From assembly GCA_029866025.1 (NCBI GenBank), contig JARXAD010000001.1, positions 1 through 64,000 of the forward strand: DNA of 64,000 nt, read 5' to 3'. Numbering within the stretch: the first letter of the stretch is position 1; each line of letters opens with the position of its first letter. The stretch comes from Vampirovibrionales bacterium (GTDB lineage Bacteria > Cyanobacteriota > Vampirovibrionia > Vampirovibrionales > Vampirovibrionaceae). Position numbers and translations under genes: made by a program. The notes under the pieces were generated by a model. The model saw only the letters and a program-made list of their open reading frames with translations, searched no databases and had not been told where the DNA came from. Positions 18,083 through 26,532 of the stretch are shown here, piece after piece.

Positions 18083-18763
18083 ATGGATTTGGCGTTTGGT
18101 GCTGGGTTAATTAAAGCGGCTGTGGTGGGTCCACAGGCGTTATTTGGCGCGCAAATGCAAGCAGCCACATCGTTGGCCACTTCCATAGAAACCTTGGGTG
18201 CTGGCCAACGCTTTTTACGCCTGCAAGAACAGACGCAGCGTACCGAAAGTATGAACCGTGGGGCCTTTGCTCAACAGCAGCAAGAAGCCCAATTTGCCTC
18301 AGAAAATCAGTATCAACAAACGTATGCACGCGCTATGGCACGCCATGCCGAAGTGGTGAGCCATGAGCATGCTCATCAAGCGGCTGCAGGTCCGTATGCT
18401 GGCGGTATCCATCTGGAGTACCACACACAACAAGTGCCCATGGCCGATGGCAGCACCCGTACCGTGCGTTATGCTGCGGGTGGTCATGTGCCGGTGCATA
18501 TGCCGGGTATGCCATTGATTGATAGAGGGAATCCTGCATCGGCCAAAGCCCAATTGGCTGGCGTTGCCAGTGCGTATCGGCAAATTGCTGGGGCAGCCTT
18601 GGCGCCTCATAGCCCTTCGGGGGCCGATGCGGGCGTGGCGGCCAGTGCCCACGCTCGATTGGCGCAGGCTCAGGTCATGATGGCTCAGCTCAATCATCAG
18701 CCTCAGCAACCAAAACAGCCATCGGATCCTAAAGTAGGCCGCCGCTTAAACGTGGTGGGTTAA
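18083..18763 (+). CDS. SprA-related family protein, putative zinc metalloprotease
   Basis: A 226-residue protein with HEHAHQAAAGPYAGG (about 95-109), an HExxH motif in the context H-E-x-A-H-x-x-A-x-G-x-x-A-G-G typical of the SprA-related family (PF12118). Further family features follow: a TRTVRYAAGGHVPV beta hairpin, then Ala-rich repeats (AALAPHSPSGADAGVAASAHARLAQAQ). The N-terminus carries two FGA tripeptides (LAFGAG and ALFGAQ), and residues 20-80 are Gln-rich and helical. Start could be GTG 18080 or ATG 18083; neither has a strong ribosome binding site. Biochemical function of the family is unknown to me. Confidence 0.82.
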   Translation: MDLAFGAGLIKAAVVGPQALFGAQMQAATSLATSIETLGAGQRFLRLQEQTQRTESMNRGAFAQQQQEAQFASENQYQQTYARAMARHAEVVSHEHAHQAAAGPYAGGIHLEYHTQQVPMADGSTRTVRYAAGGHVPVHMPGMPLIDRGNPASAKAQLAGVASAYRQIAGAALAPHSPSGADAGVAASAHARLAQAQVMMAQLNHQPQQPKQPSDPKVGRRLNVVG

Positions 18764-18791
18764 GTTTAAAAGTTTTTCTTTTATCAAAATA

Positions 18792-18832
18792 AAAGCCCGA
18801 AACACTAGGAGTGAAACGGGCTTTGTTTTATT
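18792..18832. terminator. Bidirectional terminator between convergent genes
   Basis: AAAGCCCG (18792-18799) pairs with CGGGCTTT (18817-18824), flanked by AAAATA on the left and GTTTTATTT on the right. It serves the SprA-family gene and korB. Confidence 0.85.
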
Positions 18833-18846
18833 TATAGAAGCGGTGC

Positions 18847-19842
18847 TTAGACAATCAGCGCCGACCAGCCGGAGGTGAGATCGGTGGTGGGGTTCATATC
18901 AGCGTCATAGTATTGCAAATCAATGGGGGCGCAATCACGCAACACGGGCATGTTTTGCTTTAACAGCTCGTGGTAGGTCGGCAATTCTACTTGATAATAC
19001 ACCCCCAAGCCGGTGCGCTCTTCTTGGCTGTAGATTTTGTCAAAGGCCTCTTTGCGCTTGGCGTTTACTTCATCCGCATCGTGAGGGTTGCTTACCACCC
19101 CGTTGTAGCCTTCGTCTTCCATGTAGTACACGCGGGGTACTTTGGTGCCTTCAAAGCTTACTTCTTCGGCAAAAAACTCTTTGGTACGTAAGTCGTTGTA
19201 GGTGGGGCAGGGTTGTAGAACATCAATCAGGGCCATACCTTTGTGCTCAATGGCTTTTTGGATGGTGGCCTTCAGGTGTTTGGCATCATACGCGTAGCTA
19301 CGGGCAATAAAGGTGTAACCACAGGTTAAGGCCAAGGCAAAAGGGTTGATGGGTTGCGTAATATGAGGCGCTGCCAGCGATTTAGGCTGATCCCCCATGG
19401 GTAACGTAGGCGCCGCTTGACCCTTGGTGAGACCGTACACTTCGTTATCAAACACAATGTAGGTCATATCTAGGTTGCGGCGTCCGGCGTGGACAAAATG
19501 TCCTGCCCCAATGCCGTATCCGTCGCCGTCACCACCAGCCACTAGAACGGTAAGATGCGGGTTGGCCAATTTGGCACCACTGGCAAAAGCCAATGAGCGC
19601 CCGTGAAGGGTGTGAGCCCCGTAAGCTTGAACATAATGGCTAGTTTTACCACTGCAGCCCACGCCGGTAAAAAAGTACACTTCCCACGGAGGAAGTTGCA
19701 TGCTGGCCAAGGCTTGTTGAACGGCGTTGGTAATGCCAAAATCGCCGCAACCCACGCACCAGTCAGGGTGTTTATCACTTTTAAGCTGAGACGCTTTGAG
19801 TGGAGCGGATAACGTATGAGGGGAGGGAGCACTAGTGGCCAT
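18847..19842 (-). CDS. korB: 2-oxoacid:ferredoxin oxidoreductase, beta subunit
   Basis: A 331-residue thiamine diphosphate-binding subunit. CVGCGDFGI (about 29-37) and GVGCSGKTSHYV provide two of the cysteines, and GGDGDGYGIGAGHFVHAGRRN followed by VFDNEVYGLTKGQ is the thiamine diphosphate/Mg site. With the alpha-gamma fusion encoded just upstream it should catalyse CoA-dependent oxidation of a 2-oxoacid (2-oxoglutarate or pyruvate class) with ferredoxin as acceptor. It overlaps the end of korA by 11 bases. The LTKGQ motif fits 2-oxoacid:ferredoxin oxidoreductases generally, so the exact substrate is open. Confidence 0.93.
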   Translation of the reverse strand: MATSAPSPHTLSAPLKASQLKSDKHPDWCVGCGDFGITNAVQQALASMQLPPWEVYFFTGVGCSGKTSHYVQAYGAHTLHGRSLAFASGAKLANPHLTVLVAGGDGDGYGIGAGHFVHAGRRNLDMTYIVFDNEVYGLTKGQAAPTLPMGDQPKSLAAPHITQPINPFALALTCGYTFIARSYAYDAKHLKATIQKAIEHKGMALIDVLQPCPTYNDLRTKEFFAEEVSFEGTKVPRVYYMEDEGYNGVVSNPHDADEVNAKRKEAFDKIYSQEERTGLGVYYQVELPTYHELLKQNMPVLRDCAPIDLQYYDADMNPTTDLTSGWSALIV

Positions 19843-21715
19843 AGGTCAATACAATCCTTTCGGTACCATTTTTTTGAATATCAGTGAGTGAAGAAATGAC
19901 TTCGGTTTGAGAAATGGGGCGTCCCGTGTACTTCACCACCTTATGGGGAATAAGAATCCCAAGCTCCATGCGGATGAGACGAGCCAGTTGCGAGGTCATG
20001 TTCATCTCAATGGAGACGAGTTTTTTAGATGCTTTGAGGATTTTTTCAACGCCATCGGTAGGGAAGGGGCTAAACAGGCGCACATGCAGCATGTTGACCT
20101 TAATACCTTGGGCTTCTAGCAACGGCATGGCATCCAGCACGGGGCCTTTGGTAGCACCCCAGGCAACGACGGTGATATCAGCATCCGCGGGGCCATACAG
20201 CTTAAACTGACGGTCTTGTGGCAGCTCTTTGAGCAAATATTCCATCTTGCGATAGCGTTTTTCGTGCTGCGCCATCCGAATAGCAGGATCTTCCGTGATG
20301 TGGCCAATGGTGGTGTGCTCATCACCGGTTAACCAGTGAATACCACCGGGTTGACCCGGTAAAGAGCGTCGTGATTGGCCGTTTTCTGTCACCTCAAAGC
20401 GGGTATGTGTGGCAATGGCAGCGTCTACGTTTTCAAAGGGTTTATCGGTGGTGGGGGTAAACAGGTTGCCACGGTCAATTTTTAGGCCCACTTCGTTAAA
20501 AAAGTCGATGGTTTGGGTGTTGTTGGCCAACACTTTATCGGGCAGTACCATCACAGGGGTTTGGTAACGCTCGGCAATGTTAAAGCAATCAAAGGAATCC
20601 TCGAAGCACTCTTGCATATCGCCGGGGGCAATAACTACGCGAGGAAATTCGCCGTGGCCAATGTTGACTGCAAACATCAAGTCGGCTTGTTCGCTGCGGG
20701 TGGGCAAGCCGGTGGATGGGCCACCGCGTTGATAGTTAAAAATCACAGCAGGCACTTCGTTCATACCTGCCCAGCCAATGCCTTCCGCCATGAGGCAAAA
20801 TCCGGGGCCGCTGGTGGCGGTAGCGGCACGCATACCAGTAGTGGCGGCGCCGTTTACCATGTTCATGGCAGAGAGTTCGTCCTCGCACTGCATCACTACC
20901 ATGCCGTATTCGGGGCGGCCTTCCAAGTAGATGCACTCGTCCACCGCTGGGGTAATGGAATAATAAGTGACCAAACGGCAACCGGCTTTCAGTTTGCCCA
21001 ATCCGCTGGCCGTAGCACCGTTCATAAGCAGGCGGCTGTTTTCTTTAGGCGCATTCACCATGGGGGCCAAGCGATACTCAAAATCGTTGACATCGGCGTA
21101 TTGCTGCATGGCGGCGTAGGCTTTTTTAGCCCCCAGCATATTCAGTTCCACCAGTTTGGCTTTTTTGCCAGGAAATAGTCCAATGAAGGCACGTTCCATG
21201 GCTTCCAGCGGTACACCATACAATGCCATGGAGGCGGCTACGGCCAAGGTGTTTTTCATAATGGTGAGCTTCATGGGGTTTGAGCCCGTTTCCTCAGCCA
21301 TGTCTTTAATCATGCCGTCATAATCCAGCACATAGGTTTTGACGCTGGGGTCTAAGCCTTCAATGTCTTCCAGCTTTACCACTTTAGGGTCATAAATCAG
21401 AGCCCCGTTTTTTAAAATTTCGTGGCCATGCGTGGTAGCCGTTTCCTTATCAAAGGTGGCCAGCATATCAATGGGGTCCACGCTGGAGCGAATATACTGG
21501 TGGCTGGCGCGAACGTTAAAGTAGCTGTGCTTGCCTTTAATGTTGGAGTGATACTCCCGTTTGCCAAACACGTAATAGCCAGCGGCAGCGGCAGTCCGTA
21601 AAAACAGAGTGGCCGACGAATCGACGCCGGTGCCCTGAGGGCCACCAATCATCCAGTTCACTTCGGTTTGGGCGCCAATAGCGGCTTTTAAGGCGTCGGG
21701 GGCCATCGCAGTCAT
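19832..21715 (-). CDS. korA: 2-oxoacid:ferredoxin oxidoreductase, fused gamma-alpha subunit
   Basis: A 627-residue subunit in which an N-terminal gamma domain (WMIGGPQGTGVDSSATLF, about 20-37; GKREYHSNIKG) is fused to an alpha domain (from about 215; AATATSGPGFCLMAEGIGWAGMNEVPAVI; RGGPSTGLPTRSEQADL). The C-terminal part (VAWGATKGPVLDAM... VEMNMTSQL) is the usual alpha domain II. ATG 21715 is chosen because AAGGAG sits 8 bases upstream; in-frame codons further upstream have none. Fusion of gamma to alpha is the common two-subunit layout of archaeal and some bacterial enzymes. No ferredoxin-like delta subunit gene is adjacent. Confidence 0.94.
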   Translation of the reverse strand: MTAMAPDALKAAIGAQTEVNWMIGGPQGTGVDSSATLFLRTAAAAGYYVFGKREYHSNIKGKHSYFNVRASHQYIRSSVDPIDMLATFDKETATTHGHEILKNGALIYDPKVVKLEDIEGLDPSVKTYVLDYDGMIKDMAEETGSNPMKLTIMKNTLAVAASMALYGVPLEAMERAFIGLFPGKKAKLVELNMLGAKKAYAAMQQYADVNDFEYRLAPMVNAPKENSRLLMNGATASGLGKLKAGCRLVTYYSITPAVDECIYLEGRPEYGMVVMQCEDELSAMNMVNGAATTGMRAATATSGPGFCLMAEGIGWAGMNEVPAVIFNYQRGGPSTGLPTRSEQADLMFAVNIGHGEFPRVVIAPGDMQECFEDSFDCFNIAERYQTPVMVLPDKVLANNTQTIDFFNEVGLKIDRGNLFTPTTDKPFENVDAAIATHTRFEVTENGQSRRSLPGQPGGIHWLTGDEHTTIGHITEDPAIRMAQHEKRYRKMEYLLKELPQDRQFKLYGPADADITVVAWGATKGPVLDAMPLLEAQGIKVNMLHVRLFSPFPTDGVEKILKASKKLVSIEMNMTSQLARLIRMELGILIPHKVVKYTGRPISQTEVISSLTDIQKNGTERIVLTYGH

Positions 21716-21786
21716 TCGGTTGCTCCTTGAAAAAATTTGCTGAATCGAAGTGTAACCCATTGTGACGCAACCCAGCAAAGCCAGCA

Positions 21787-21812
21787 AGGGGCGCGGAGCG
21801 CCCTTTTTATTA
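21787..21812 (+). terminator. Terminator-like hairpin upstream of korA
   Basis: GGGCGC-GGA-GCGCCC followed on the plus strand by TTTTTATT. No plus-strand gene ends here, so it either stops antisense transcription or folds in the korA leader. Confidence 0.45.
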
Positions 21813-21951
21813 TGGCTAATCTTTGATGGAGAGCTTAAATATTCGCTGATTTATCATCCCACAGTCTATAGGTGGCGGGGTCGCTTTTAATGGAGAATCC
21901 CCTAGACTAATGACTTAAGATCAATGATTTGAATTGTGTGAGGGCCTAACG

Positions 21952-22428
21952 ATGCCAGATGAGAATTCCACCGTTAAGCCTGGGGTTAACAACGGTCCGC
22001 TGGGATTGATGCCCCTTTGCGTGGTGTGGGATGATACCTGCGCCTTTTGCGCTCGATCCATTCGTATGATTGCGCGCTTGGATGTGTGGGGTTTGGTGCA
22101 TCCGGTGGGGGCTTCTCAAATAGCCACCATGCCCGATGTTTGGACTCAAGGCTGGAGCGCCGAAGACGGTCAGCGGGGCCTTTGGTGCAAACCCATTAGC
22201 ATCAACACATCAACTCCTTTAAAAAGCACAACGTGCTTGGGGTTTAAAGCCGTTCGGCGTTTGGGGTGGGTGTTGCCCTTAACGTGGCCTGTGTTTTGGC
22301 TCGGCTATGTGCCGATTTTGTCTTGGATAGGGGAGTTGATTTACGCGTGGATTGCCAAAAATCGCCGCCGTTGGGGGTGTGAATCGCCGGTGTGTGCCCT
22401 TCCTCCTGCAGAAATAAAGATCGAATAA
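21952..22428 (+). CDS. DCC-family (DUF393) thiol-disulfide oxidoreductase-like protein
   Basis: A 158-residue protein with the family motif VVWDDTCAFCARS (about 27-39), where the D-x-x-C-x-x-C pair is the putative redox site of DUF393/DCC proteins. After a variable middle comes a hydrophobic stretch (WVLPLTWPVFWLGYVPILSWIGELIY) and a C-terminal RRWGCESPVCALPP with two more Cys. ATG 21952 follows GAGGG. Family length is usually about 110-140 residues, so this one is slightly long. Substrate unknown. Confidence 0.8.
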   Translation: MPDENSTVKPGVNNGPLGLMPLCVVWDDTCAFCARSIRMIARLDVWGLVHPVGASQIATMPDVWTQGWSAEDGQRGLWCKPISINTSTPLKSTTCLGFKAVRRLGWVLPLTWPVFWLGYVPILSWIGELIYAWIAKNRRRWGCESPVCALPPAEIKIE

Positions 22429-22569
22429 AGCCTCAGGGTTTTAATGGCTCCTCTGTTTAGGGGAGTCTGGATGCAAAAAAGGCCGATGAATGGGAGTCTT
22501 TCGTTACACTGGATAAGAAAAGATGAGCCAAAGGAATCATCACAACAACTCAGTTTAAGGAGAGCCATT

Positions 22570-23040
22570 ATGACAAGCCGCAACTATCAGGCGGGGGAGA
22601 AAATCATTGCCGAAGGTACTTACGGTACCGAAACCTATTTTATTGAAAGTGGCATGGTCGCCATCCGAAAAGAAACGGGCGAGCAAGCCAGCAAACCCTT
22701 GGCTGAACTGGGCGTGGGGGATATGTTTGGCGAAATGGTGCTGCTGGATGATGTTGGCTTTCGTTCGGCCAGTGCGGTGGCCATGACGGACGTGACGGTG
22801 CATGTGGTGGGGAAGCAGCAATTGGAACAGGATCTTCAGGCCACGCCATCGCGGGTGCGGTATTTGCTAGATACTTTGAAAAAACGCCTTCAGGCCACAA
22901 CAGACAAACTTTCCGTTGTGCAAAACAAATTGGCTAAACAGGCAGCGCAACTCACGCTGTGGAAAATTTATGGGGTTATCTTGTCCGTGGTGGTGGTAGC
23001 CCAGTGGTTAATGCCTTTGGTACTCCCCTTGCTTAAGTAG
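22570..23040 (+). CDS. Cyclic nucleotide-binding-domain protein with C-terminal membrane anchor
   Basis: A 156-residue protein. Residues ~5-100 are a cNMP-binding (CRP-like) beta barrel: YQAGEKIIAEGTYGTETYFIESGMVAI, then VGDMFGEMVLLDDVGFRSASAVA, where FGEM...RSASA corresponds to the phosphate-binding cassette. The Arg that binds the cyclic phosphate is present (FRSAS). A short coiled coil (about 100-130) leads to one C-terminal membrane segment (YGVILSVVVVAQWLMPLVLPLL). There is no DNA-binding domain, so it is not a classical CRP regulator. AAGGAG precedes the ATG. Confidence 0.85.
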   Translation: MTSRNYQAGEKIIAEGTYGTETYFIESGMVAIRKETGEQASKPLAELGVGDMFGEMVLLDDVGFRSASAVAMTDVTVHVVGKQQLEQDLQATPSRVRYLLDTLKKRLQATTDKLSVVQNKLAKQAAQLTLWKIYGVILSVVVVAQWLMPLVLPLLK

Positions 23041-23497
23041 GTTAACGCCATTTTTTTGGCTTCGTAACAACGTTAGTTGGGATGCCAAGCTGCTTTATAA
23101 TGTATAGAAAAAAGAGTTGGCAAAAGTATACGAAAATAATAAGTGATTAGTTAATAAAACCAATCTAATTAAACTTTAGTCACAAACTAACAAAAAAACC
23201 GTGCGAGATGGTTTTATATAAGTGTCAGGGGATTGTCATCAATCGGGTACCACTTGTACTGGGATGAATGACATACATAGGCATAGAAAAACGAGAAACA
23301 AGCCATTGGGTTACACACACTCTGATTGTGTCAGAGACACAGACTAGGGGAAGACGATATCGCACACGGTAGACCACCATTGCGCTATAGCGCTGCATGT
23401 CCTAACGGTCCCTTTACGGGGCTTAAGGCATAAAGCCCACTCCCTAAAAGGTATTCATCAACAAGCCCCCCCCATCCGCACTGCAAGGAGACCGCCG
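23041..23497 (+). other. Gene-free, AT-rich, hairpin-containing interval (possible long leader or ncRNA)
   Basis: No gene fits. A possible promoter is TTAGTT-N17-TATAAT ending near 23097. Inverted repeats include AAACC/GGTTT (about 23197-23215), TGTCAT/ATGACA with nested GTAC/GTAC (about 23236-23272), TGTGTC-AGA-GACACA (about 23326-23341) and GGGCTT/AAGCCC (about 23418-23437). A transcript starting near 23105 would carry all of these before the small gene at 23498. Confidence 0.35.
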
Positions 23498-23758
23498 TTG
23501 CCGCCTGAGCATCAGCCACACCTGCCACCATTGGATCCGTTGTGGGACAACCACAGCGATTACTCGCCCCAAGAACCTCCGTCGGTGACGGCCCGACGCT
23601 ATCGAAGCTCCACTTACTTTTTGGAAGACCAGCTGAAACGTTCCGAAGCCTTAAACGATTTTCGACAAACCAAAACACTGGTCAACAACTTGCCCCAATT
23701 TAGTCTTCGGTCTCAGTTAGCATTTGCACTGCAATACACGGGCCACGAAGACGTTTAG
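23498..23758 (+). CDS. Small hypothetical protein with TTG start
   Basis: An 86-residue hydrophilic protein. The start is TTG at 23498, decided by AAGGAG at 23485-23490, 7 bases upstream. The N-terminal third is Pro/His-rich; the C-terminal part (RRYRSSTYFLEDQLKRSEALNDFRQTKTLVNNLP) looks helical. No family recognised. It is convergent with pheT, whose stop is 67 bases away. It lies behind the long hairpin-rich interval, which may be its leader. Confidence 0.6.
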   Translation: MPPEHQPHLPPLDPLWDNHSDYSPQEPPSVTARRYRSSTYFLEDQLKRSEALNDFRQTKTLVNNLPQFSLRSQLAFALQYTGHEDV

Positions 23759-23824
23759 CCCACTTGACTGATTTGAGAAGAGAGAGACAAGAATCTTGTT
23801 CCTAGCCTAAAGGGCCCTTAGGGC

Positions 23825-26338
23825 TTACCGGAAGGTGACGGAACAGTGATGAGAGAGCGCATGTTTTACCCTGTCGGTCGCCGTCTGTATGTCGGCGTCC
23901 GTCAGGGTTTTTTCTTGGTGCTGTAGCGTAAGTCGGTAAGCCAAGCTGCGGTGGCCCGTTTCAATGTGCTCGCCACGATACTCGTCAAAGACGGTCCAGC
24001 CGGTAATGCTAGGGTCATTCAGGGCAGCAATGGCATCTACTAATTGTTGATGACTCACACTGTTGGGGGCCACAAAGGCTACATCTCGGCTGACTGCTGG
24101 GTAGGGCGAAGGCTCAAAGGGCTCGGCGTTGGCCGTTTGTTGGGCCGATAGTTTGAGTAGCTGCTCCACATCCATTTCTAGTACCCACACGGTTTGCCTA
24201 AATTTTAGGGTTTCGGCTAACGCCGGGTGTAGCTGTCCTAACGTCCCCAAGGTTTTACCGCCCGACTTTGTGACGATTTTAGCCGATTGTCCCGGGTGTA
24301 GGCTGGGATAGAGCTCGGGTTTGTCCAAAATGCTTTCAAAGCGGACCGCGATACCAAAGGCAGCCAGTACTTGCTCGGTAATGCCTTTGAGGTCATAAAA
24401 GTTGGCGGCTCGCATCGGCATATCGCTTTGCCAACGGCCGGTGATGAGATCGCCCATGAGTAAGGCCCCCAAGGCGCGGCGTTCCACCACGCCGGTGGCT
24501 TTTTCGGTGGCTTTGCCACGGCGTTCATACACGCGGCCCAACTCATACACCGGCACGTTGGGCTGGCCTTGGGCAGCATTGTGCTGCGCGGCCAGTAACA
24601 GGTTGGGCAACAAGCTTTGGCGTAACAAGGTGTGTTCTGGCGAATGGGCGTTGCTAATGACCACTTGTTGAGCCTCTGGCCAGTGAGTGGCGGTTTTTTC
24701 CAACACCTCAGGGCCAAGCAATGAATTGGTCATGATTTCGTTGAGGCCAGCGCCACGCAGCACGGTGTGGAGCTTGTTTAGCGCTTGTTGGCGCTTGCTA
24801 GCCCTAAGTGCTTGGGTGTGCAGCGGAAGTGATTCAGGAATATCCCCATAGCCTGTAATGCGGATAATTTCTTCAATGAGGTCAATTTCACGGGTCACAT
24901 CGGTGGAGCGGTAACTGGGCACCGTCACCTTCAAAGTGTTTTGTTCGCCTTTAGCTATGTTAAAGCCTAGGGTCGAGAGGATTCGGGTGGACTCTTCTTC
25001 GCTAATGGTGATGCCTAATAACGTGGCCATGCCGTCTAATCGCAAGGTAATGGGTGTGGTATCCGCCATAGGGGGCGTGGTTTCCACCAAACCCACCCAG
25101 TTAGGAATGGTTTGTCCAGCTTCGTTGGCTAGTTGTTGCAGCAATTCAATGGCTTTAAACAAGGCTTCGCGGCACACGGTGGCATCCACGCCACGCTCAA
25201 AACGTGCGCTGGCCTCAGTGCGTAGCCCCACACTTTTGGCGCTACGGCGAGTCGTCGCCGTTGGAAACACAGCCGCCTCTAAAAACAAGTGGGTGGTAGC
25301 ATCGGTAATGGCGGTGGTTTGGCCTCCCATCACCCCAGCCAAGGCTTCAGGCTGATTGTTGGCAGTAATGACGATGGACTCGTTTGTTAGCAGTCGTGTT
25401 TCGTCATCCAAAGTCACCAATGTTTCGCCTTCCGTAGCACGACGTACCCCTATGGCCACGGAAGCATCGTTGGCATCCAGTTTGCTGGCATCAAAGGCGT
25501 GCAAGGGCTGACCATAGGCCAGCATAATGTAGTTGGTCACATCCACCAGTGTGTTAATGCTGCGCATCCCGGCGGCTTCTACCCTCGCAGCGAGCCATGC
25601 AGGCGAGGGTCCAATGGTAATGCCTTCTAACAGTGCGCCAGCATAGTATTGGCAAACGGTGGGGTCATCTAGCGCTACGCTCCAGTTGCTTAAGGGCGCT
25701 GTTGGGGCCGCAATGGTGGGTGGTTTTAAGGTAACGGTGCGTTCGGTGAGGGCAGCCACTTCTCTCGCCACGCCCACGTGGCACATTTGATCGCCTCGGT
25801 TGGCGGTGGGGGCGGTGTGTAAAATGGCATCGGTGGGTAGGCCAAGGGCCTCTATCAATAACTGACCCAACTGAGGCATGTCTAGTACCGCTTCAGGAAT
25901 CACCCAAATGCCGTCTTCGTCTTGGCTGTAGCGTTCCGTTAGACCCAGTTCATCGAGTGAGCAAATCATCCCTTTAGAGACCACGCCGCGAATGGTGGCT
26001 TCGCCGAGGGTAAAGCGGCCGCCATCTTTGCGGTTGAGAACGCTGGCGCCCAATGGGGCGTAAGCAATGGTACTATTCGGCCGTACGTTGGGGGCGCCAC
26101 AAACAACCTGCATGGTTTCGTTTGCGCCAGTATTAACAGTAACCAAACGAAGCTTGTCTGCATTGGGGTGTGGATCCACGGCCATAATACGGGCGACGAT
26201 GACGCCACTAAAGGCTGCGCCCCTTCGCTCTACTTCTTCCACTTCCAACCCGGCGTTTGTAAGGCGTTCTGCCACGTCTTCCGGGGCAATACCGTGTAAG
26301 TTTACAAAGTCATTCAGCCAGTTCCAAGAAATTTTCAT
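23825..26338 (-). CDS. pheT: Phenylalanyl-tRNA synthetase beta subunit
   Basis: An 837-residue beta subunit with the full bacterial domain set: N-terminal tRNA-binding (EMAP-like) domain (GVIVARIMAVDPHPNADKLR), the B3/B4 editing region, two B5 segments (EIDLIEEIIRITGYG), the catalytic-like core and a C-terminal FDX-ACB anticodon-binding domain (PYPAVSRDVAFV...). Start at ATG 26338 (MKISWNWL) or at ATG 26350; neither has a clear ribosome binding site. Unlike the usual pheS-pheT operon, pheS is on the other strand about 1.4 kb away with an acyl-CoA dehydrogenase gene between. Confidence 0.97.
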   Translation of the reverse strand: MKISWNWLNDFVNLHGIAPEDVAERLTNAGLEVEEVERRGAAFSGVIVARIMAVDPHPNADKLRLVTVNTGANETMQVVCGAPNVRPNSTIAYAPLGASVLNRKDGGRFTLGEATIRGVVSKGMICSLDELGLTERYSQDEDGIWVIPEAVLDMPQLGQLLIEALGLPTDAILHTAPTANRGDQMCHVGVAREVAALTERTVTLKPPTIAAPTAPLSNWSVALDDPTVCQYYAGALLEGITIGPSPAWLAARVEAAGMRSINTLVDVTNYIMLAYGQPLHAFDASKLDANDASVAIGVRRATEGETLVTLDDETRLLTNESIVITANNQPEALAGVMGGQTTAITDATTHLFLEAAVFPTATTRRSAKSVGLRTEASARFERGVDATVCREALFKAIELLQQLANEAGQTIPNWVGLVETTPPMADTTPITLRLDGMATLLGITISEEESTRILSTLGFNIAKGEQNTLKVTVPSYRSTDVTREIDLIEEIIRITGYGDIPESLPLHTQALRASKRQQALNKLHTVLRGAGLNEIMTNSLLGPEVLEKTATHWPEAQQVVISNAHSPEHTLLRQSLLPNLLLAAQHNAAQGQPNVPVYELGRVYERRGKATEKATGVVERRALGALLMGDLITGRWQSDMPMRAANFYDLKGITEQVLAAFGIAVRFESILDKPELYPSLHPGQSAKIVTKSGGKTLGTLGQLHPALAETLKFRQTVWVLEMDVEQLLKLSAQQTANAEPFEPSPYPAVSRDVAFVAPNSVSHQQLVDAIAALNDPSITGWTVFDEYRGEHIETGHRSLAYRLTLQHQEKTLTDADIQTATDRVKHALSHHCSVTFR

Positions 26339-26398
26339 TGAGGACACCATTCCAGTAAAGACAGCCCCTTTACTATAATAGAAACCGTGTTTTACGGA

Positions 26399-26447
26399 TG
26401 CACAGTCTTTCTGTGCATGTTAAAAATGCCCTCAGGGCTCTTTTGTG
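26399..26447 (-). promoter_or_regulatory. pheT: Two hairpins in the pheT leader
   Basis: On the minus strand, GCCCTGAGGGC followed by ATTTTTAA (about 26424-26440) looks like a terminator in the pheT leader, and TGCACAG-AAAGA-CTGTGCA (26399-26417) follows. Together they could form an attenuator; I see no T-box core. On the plus strand the first stem is followed by TCTTTTG. Confidence 0.4.
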
Positions 26448-26532
26448 TTCGTAAATTTCTTTGGGTAATATGGTGATGTCGTCTTTATTATGCTTTATTT
26501 TTACGACGTAATAGCCTAGAGTGTTGGATGCC

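Noticed and set aside
19832-21787. Long plus-strand open frames opposite korA
   Set aside because: They are shadows of korA: the 221-residue frame at 20513-21178 is His/Gly-rich, lacks a ribosome binding site and any family.
26339-26532. T-box leader for pheT
   Set aside because: No T-box core or antiterminator sequence was found; only simple hairpins.
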